Under the pieces are notes generated by a model, which worked only from the letters and a program-made list of their open reading frames with translations, was not told where the DNA came from and searched no databases. This document shows positions 22,548 through 25,288 of a DNA stretch of 25,288 bases, one piece after another. This DNA is from Acidobacteriota bacterium. GTDB taxonomy: Bacteria > Acidobacteriota > Terriglobia > Terriglobales > Acidobacteriaceae. Location: the NCBI GenBank assembly GCA_023441255.1, contig JAEZPW010000148.1:1-25288 (forward strand). Reading direction: 5' to 3'. A program made the position numbers and the translations under genes. Positions within the stretch are counted from its first letter, which is position 1; every line of letters starts with the position of its first letter.

Positions 22548-23888
22548 TTACTCTTTCGCCGCCGGTTTGATCACTGGCTCATTCGTCGGCTTGCGATATA
22601 GCTCCTCGCGAAAGAAAGCGGCGGCTTCCTTCCCCATTTCCTTTTCCATCACGTCGAGGAAGTTGGCCGTTGTCGCCGGGGTCCCGCTGGTGAAGCGCAT
22701 GCGCATGGTCCGCAACGCCTTGTCGAGCGAAGCCCTGCCGAAGCGCATTTCGGCGTCCAGAAACATCAACGCTGCCCGGTCATAGCGATTGATCTCGCGG
22801 TCGATTGTATTGGCCGGCGTCTCCGCGATCGCGTACGTCAGCTTGGCGGTCTTGATGCGGCGCTGGTACTGGCCGACCTGGAACATGTTGAAACCCAGTC
22901 CGTAGCGCTCCGACGTAATCCGAAAGGCCGAGTACTCGGCCAGCCCTTCGTCGATCCAGTTGTCGAACGAATCGACGCCCGTGAAGGCCCACCAGAAGTG
23001 CGCGACCTCGTGAGCGTTCTCGCGGAACTCCCGCGCCTCCCCGGCCTCGCCCATCAGCTGATAACGCGCGCGGACCTCCGACACGATCGAGACCGGAATG
23101 CGCGCATAGCCCCAGCCGTCACGAGGCGAGTAGATGACGCGCAGGTTGCCCTTCAACGACGGCTCGCCGTAGAGCAGCGTAAACAGCCGCATCTCTTCGG
23201 CGAGTCCTTCCACCTCGTCCTTGAGCACCTGAGCGGGGATCGCATCGGTGGCGAAGACCTCCACGTGCGTGCCGTTGATGTCACGCTCGGTTTTCTTCAG
23301 CTTCGGAGAGGCGACCACCACGATATCGAACCCTGGCTGGAACGACGCCCATGAGCTGATGGCCCTCCCTTTTTCAACCCGCTCGGACTTGAACGTGCCG
23401 TTCGTGGCCGCAACAAATCCTACCGGCAGATTCAGCTCAAGCTTGTAGTCATATCGCCACACGTCTTTGAATGCCGGAAACCAGGTGCAATAGATTGCAA
23501 GTTCCACCAGGTCGGGCGAAATCGTGTTCACGCCCGCGACCATCCCGGGCAGCTCGCCGCTGTACTTGATATGGAGTTGCTTGGCGCCAGGAGCTTCAAC
23601 GGCAAGGGCAGCGGCCAACTCGGATCCAACAGCGGTTGCGGACGGATCGGGATGGAACGACACCGCTTTCCCATCGGCCTCGACGGACGTGACCGCAAAA
23701 TTCTTATTCAAATAGAAACGCGTTGCCGGAACGTGCTCGATCCATGCCTCAACATCCAGCCTATGCTTCGCCGGTTCTGCTGAGACTTTCAGCAGGTAGT
23801 GAGGAGCGGTCGCATCTGCCGCCATCGCACTGGCGCACATCAGCGCCACGGCAGTGATGAAGAACAGACCGATGTTCCGGAATGTCAT
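22548..23888 (-). CDS. Secreted M1-like zinc metallopeptidase
   Basis: Exported 446-residue protein with a signal peptide (about 1-23, LFFITAVALMCASAMA). The N-terminal half is a beta-sandwich like the M1 aminopeptidase N-domain (about 30-195). The zinc site is present: HEVAH at 293-297 and the third ligand Glu314 in NWIDEGLAEYSAF, matching the HExxH..NEGFA pattern of M1 but with a gap about two residues shorter. The GxMEN exopeptidase motif is not seen; the equivalent region reads DGWGYARIPVSIVSE (257-271). The protein is half the length of classical M1 enzymes and lacks their C-terminal domain. It may be a gluzincin of changed specificity. It lies downstream of the TonB receptor gene on the same strand, 149 bp away. 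Confidence 0.85.
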   Translation of the reverse strand: MTFRNIGLFFITAVALMCASAMAADATAPHYLLKVSAEPAKHRLDVEAWIEHVPATRFYLNKNFAVTSVEADGKAVSFHPDPSATAVGSELAAALAVEAPGAKQLHIKYSGELPGMVAGVNTISPDLVELAIYCTWFPAFKDVWRYDYKLELNLPVGFVAATNGTFKSERVEKGRAISSWASFQPGFDIVVVASPKLKKTERDINGTHVEVFATDAIPAQVLKDEVEGLAEEMRLFTLLYGEPSLKGNLRVIYSPRDGWGYARIPVSIVSEVRARYQLMGEAGEAREFRENAHEVAHFWWAFTGVDSFDNWIDEGLAEYSAFRITSERYGLGFNMFQVGQYQRRIKTAKLTYAIAETPANTIDREINRYDRAALMFLDAEMRFGRASLDKALRTMRMRFTSGTPATTANFLDVMEKEMGKEAAAFFREELYRKPTNEPVIKPAAKE

Positions 23889-24037
23889 GACTCGTCGCCT
23901 TCAGTCGGAAACAGGGGTTTCTTGCAGGTTCAAGAAATGATACGAAAGCGGGCCGACAAAGTTCAGGTAATCTGCGGCATAGCCTTCTACAGGCGACGGG
24001 GCAATTCCCGTTTCGGACTGGGCACGAGACGTATAAC

Positions 24038-25288
24038 TCAGAACCTGGCCGTCAGTGCCGCTCGCAGTGCCCGTGACGATCCCGGAGAGATGTTGTTATT
24101 GCCGTCCGCGTTGACGTAGTACCTGGTATCGAACAAGTTCTCGGCGTTCACCTGCAGGCGTACCCGCTCGGTCAGCGACAGGAAAACGGCGGCATCAGCG
24201 CGAGTGCAACCGGGCAGAACAACCGTGTCGTCGATGGCGGCGAACATGTCGGAACGGTTCACGATCCCTAAGCCGAGTCCGACCCTGGAATGCACCCGGT
24301 AGTTGTTCCACAGCGAGAACGTGTGTCGCGGCACCAGTGCCACCACGGCTCCGGCCACGGCGGCGGCCGTCGTGCTGGTTACATAGGCATTCTGGAAAGC
24401 GTAGCCGCCGGCGATCTTCCAGCGATGCGTCAGGCTTCCTGTGGCTCCCAGTTCGACGCCGTTCGTGCGCGCGCTGCCGGTCTGCACGATGCGCGTGGGG
24501 TCAACGGGGTCGATGGATCGCGTGTTGGTGCGGTTCAGACGGTAGAGCGCAGCCGTGAGAGAGAGCGAACGCACGAGATCCCACTTGGCGCCGACCTCGT
24601 AGTTATTGAATTTCTCCGGCTTCACCTGCTGCGTGATATCTGTCAGCCGGGAGAACTGGTCCCCGGAACTCGGCAGGTAGGAGACGCTATAGGTCGCATA
24701 CACCGAAACGTTGCCACGCGGCTTGAGAACCAGCCCGGCTCGCGGGGAGACCAACCTGTCGATGCGCCGCAGATCCTCGCCCGCGCGATTGTCCTGATAC
24801 TGCAGATCGAAGTAGTCGAAACGAAGGCCACCAATGAACTGCAGATAGCGCGTAACTTCGACCTGGTCCTGAACGTAAGTTGCCGCAAGATTCGTCGTTA
24901 CGTGATTATCGACATCGGTCGCGCTCTGCCGAAAAGTTATCGGCGTGTGGATCACAGGATCTGAATAGGGCACCAGGGTTGTCGCATCTGTGTTGTTGAA
25001 GTAGCCGGTGTTGCGGAAGTTGTCCGTGCTCTGTCGTCCAACTTCTACGCCGCCCAACAAGGTGTGACGCACACGACCGGTGAAGAGCGTGTAGGTCACG
25101 TCAGTTTGATTGAAGACGTTCAGGCGCTCGGTCGCATTGTTGTAGGCCGAGAGGGCCACCTGCGTCTTGTCCGGTGTGACCGCGCCGGGGACGTAATTCT
25201 GGTACCCGCGGTCGTAATTGCCGAAAGACGTTCGGTTACGAACAGTGAATCCGTGTAGCCGATGTTCAACGGCTACCGATCCGAGGTC
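24038..25288 (-). CDS. TonB-dependent siderophore receptor, C-terminal part (start outside window)
   Basis: Outer-membrane 22-stranded barrel importing a ferric siderophore or similar ligand. About 416 residues are visible, and the frame is open to the window end with no stop in the last 129 bp; the plug domain and TonB box lie outside. The barrel features resemble the catecholate Fiu/FhuA-type group: YVQDQVEVTRYLQFIGGLRFD, SPRAGLVLKPRGNVSVYATYS, YEVGAKWDLVRSLSLTAALY, TNGVELGATGSLTHRWKIAGGY, and the C-terminal block AENLFDTRYYVNADGNNN with a terminal ALTARF ending in Phe. An internal GTG at 25159 is not the true start. Fur-type regulation is likely but its site would be outside the window. 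Confidence 0.92.
   Translation of the reverse strand, partial: DLGSVAVEHRLHGFTVRNRTSFGNYDRGYQNYVPGAVTPDKTQVALSAYNNATERLNVFNQTDVTYTLFTGRVRHTLLGGVEVGRQSTDNFRNTGYFNNTDATTLVPYSDPVIHTPITFRQSATDVDNHVTTNLAATYVQDQVEVTRYLQFIGGLRFDYFDLQYQDNRAGEDLRRIDRLVSPRAGLVLKPRGNVSVYATYSVSYLPSSGDQFSRLTDITQQVKPEKFNNYEVGAKWDLVRSLSLTAALYRLNRTNTRSIDPVDPTRIVQTGSARTNGVELGATGSLTHRWKIAGGYAFQNAYVTSTTAAAVAGAVVALVPRHTFSLWNNYRVHSRVGLGLGIVNRSDMFAAIDDTVVLPGCTRADAAVFLSLTERVRLQVNAENLFDTRYYVNADGNNNISPGSSRALRAALTARF

Noticed and set aside
24290..24964. Plus-strand open frame of 224 codons opposite the TonB receptor
   Set aside because: The receptor frame is well supported by barrel motifs; the plus frame is compositionally a shadow.

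Overview
The window reads as a bacterial chromosomal segment, most likely from the Acidobacteriota (Terriglobia/Koribacter-like). This is an inference from gene style only: many secreted or outer-membrane proteins, a YMR196w-type GH63 glucosidase, a large Ig/PKD glycosidase, a serine hydrolase and M1-like peptidase, and GC-rich spacers carrying REP-like hairpins. No rRNA, tRNA, CRISPR array, phage gene or transposase was seen.

Left part (1-11123), a sugar-catabolic cluster. On the minus strand, KDPG aldolase (eda) is followed by KDG kinase (kdgK, cut by the window start). Divergent from them, on the plus strand, come a GH15 glucoamylase/trehalase-type hydrolase, an IlvD/Edd-family sugar-acid dehydratase, a D-2-hydroxyacid dehydrogenase, a zinc glucose dehydrogenase-like MDR enzyme, a GH63/MGH1-like glucosidase and a small RibD/DHFR-fold reductase. 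Read together this is a nearly complete semi-phosphorylative Entner-Doudoroff route. Glucosidases release glucose, the MDR enzyme oxidises it, the dehydratase makes 2-keto-3-deoxygluconate, the kinase phosphorylates it and the aldolase splits KDPG. Two enzymes carry unusual active-site changes: the dehydratase has Asn in place of the Cys of the CDK iron-sulfur motif, and the hydroxyacid dehydrogenase has a degenerate Rossmann glycine loop.

Middle part (11281-16887): a secreted class C beta-lactamase-like serine hydrolase; NAD-dependent DNA ligase (ligA, minus) with a small insertion in its adenylation domain encoded by a palindromic sequence; a membrane-anchored M19 dipeptidase divergent from ligA; and an unrecognised exported protein with a C-terminal membrane segment. 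A tandem/inverted ATGGATGATGG-type repeat fills the convergent gap before ligA and runs into its stop codon.

Right part (17048-25288): a large secreted GH71-like protein with PKD and Ig-like modules (minus), whose leader can fold several hairpins, one with the Shine-Dalgarno sequence in its loop; a 62-residue zinc-ribbon protein (minus); a secreted MBL-fold hydrolase (plus); an outer-membrane beta-barrel (plus); an M1-like peptidase (minus); and the C-terminal part of a TonB-dependent receptor (minus) running off the end. Two strong hairpins, in the 16.9 kb and 21.2 kb gaps, share the same GCCCAC/GTGGGC outer arms and look like members of one dispersed REP-like family.
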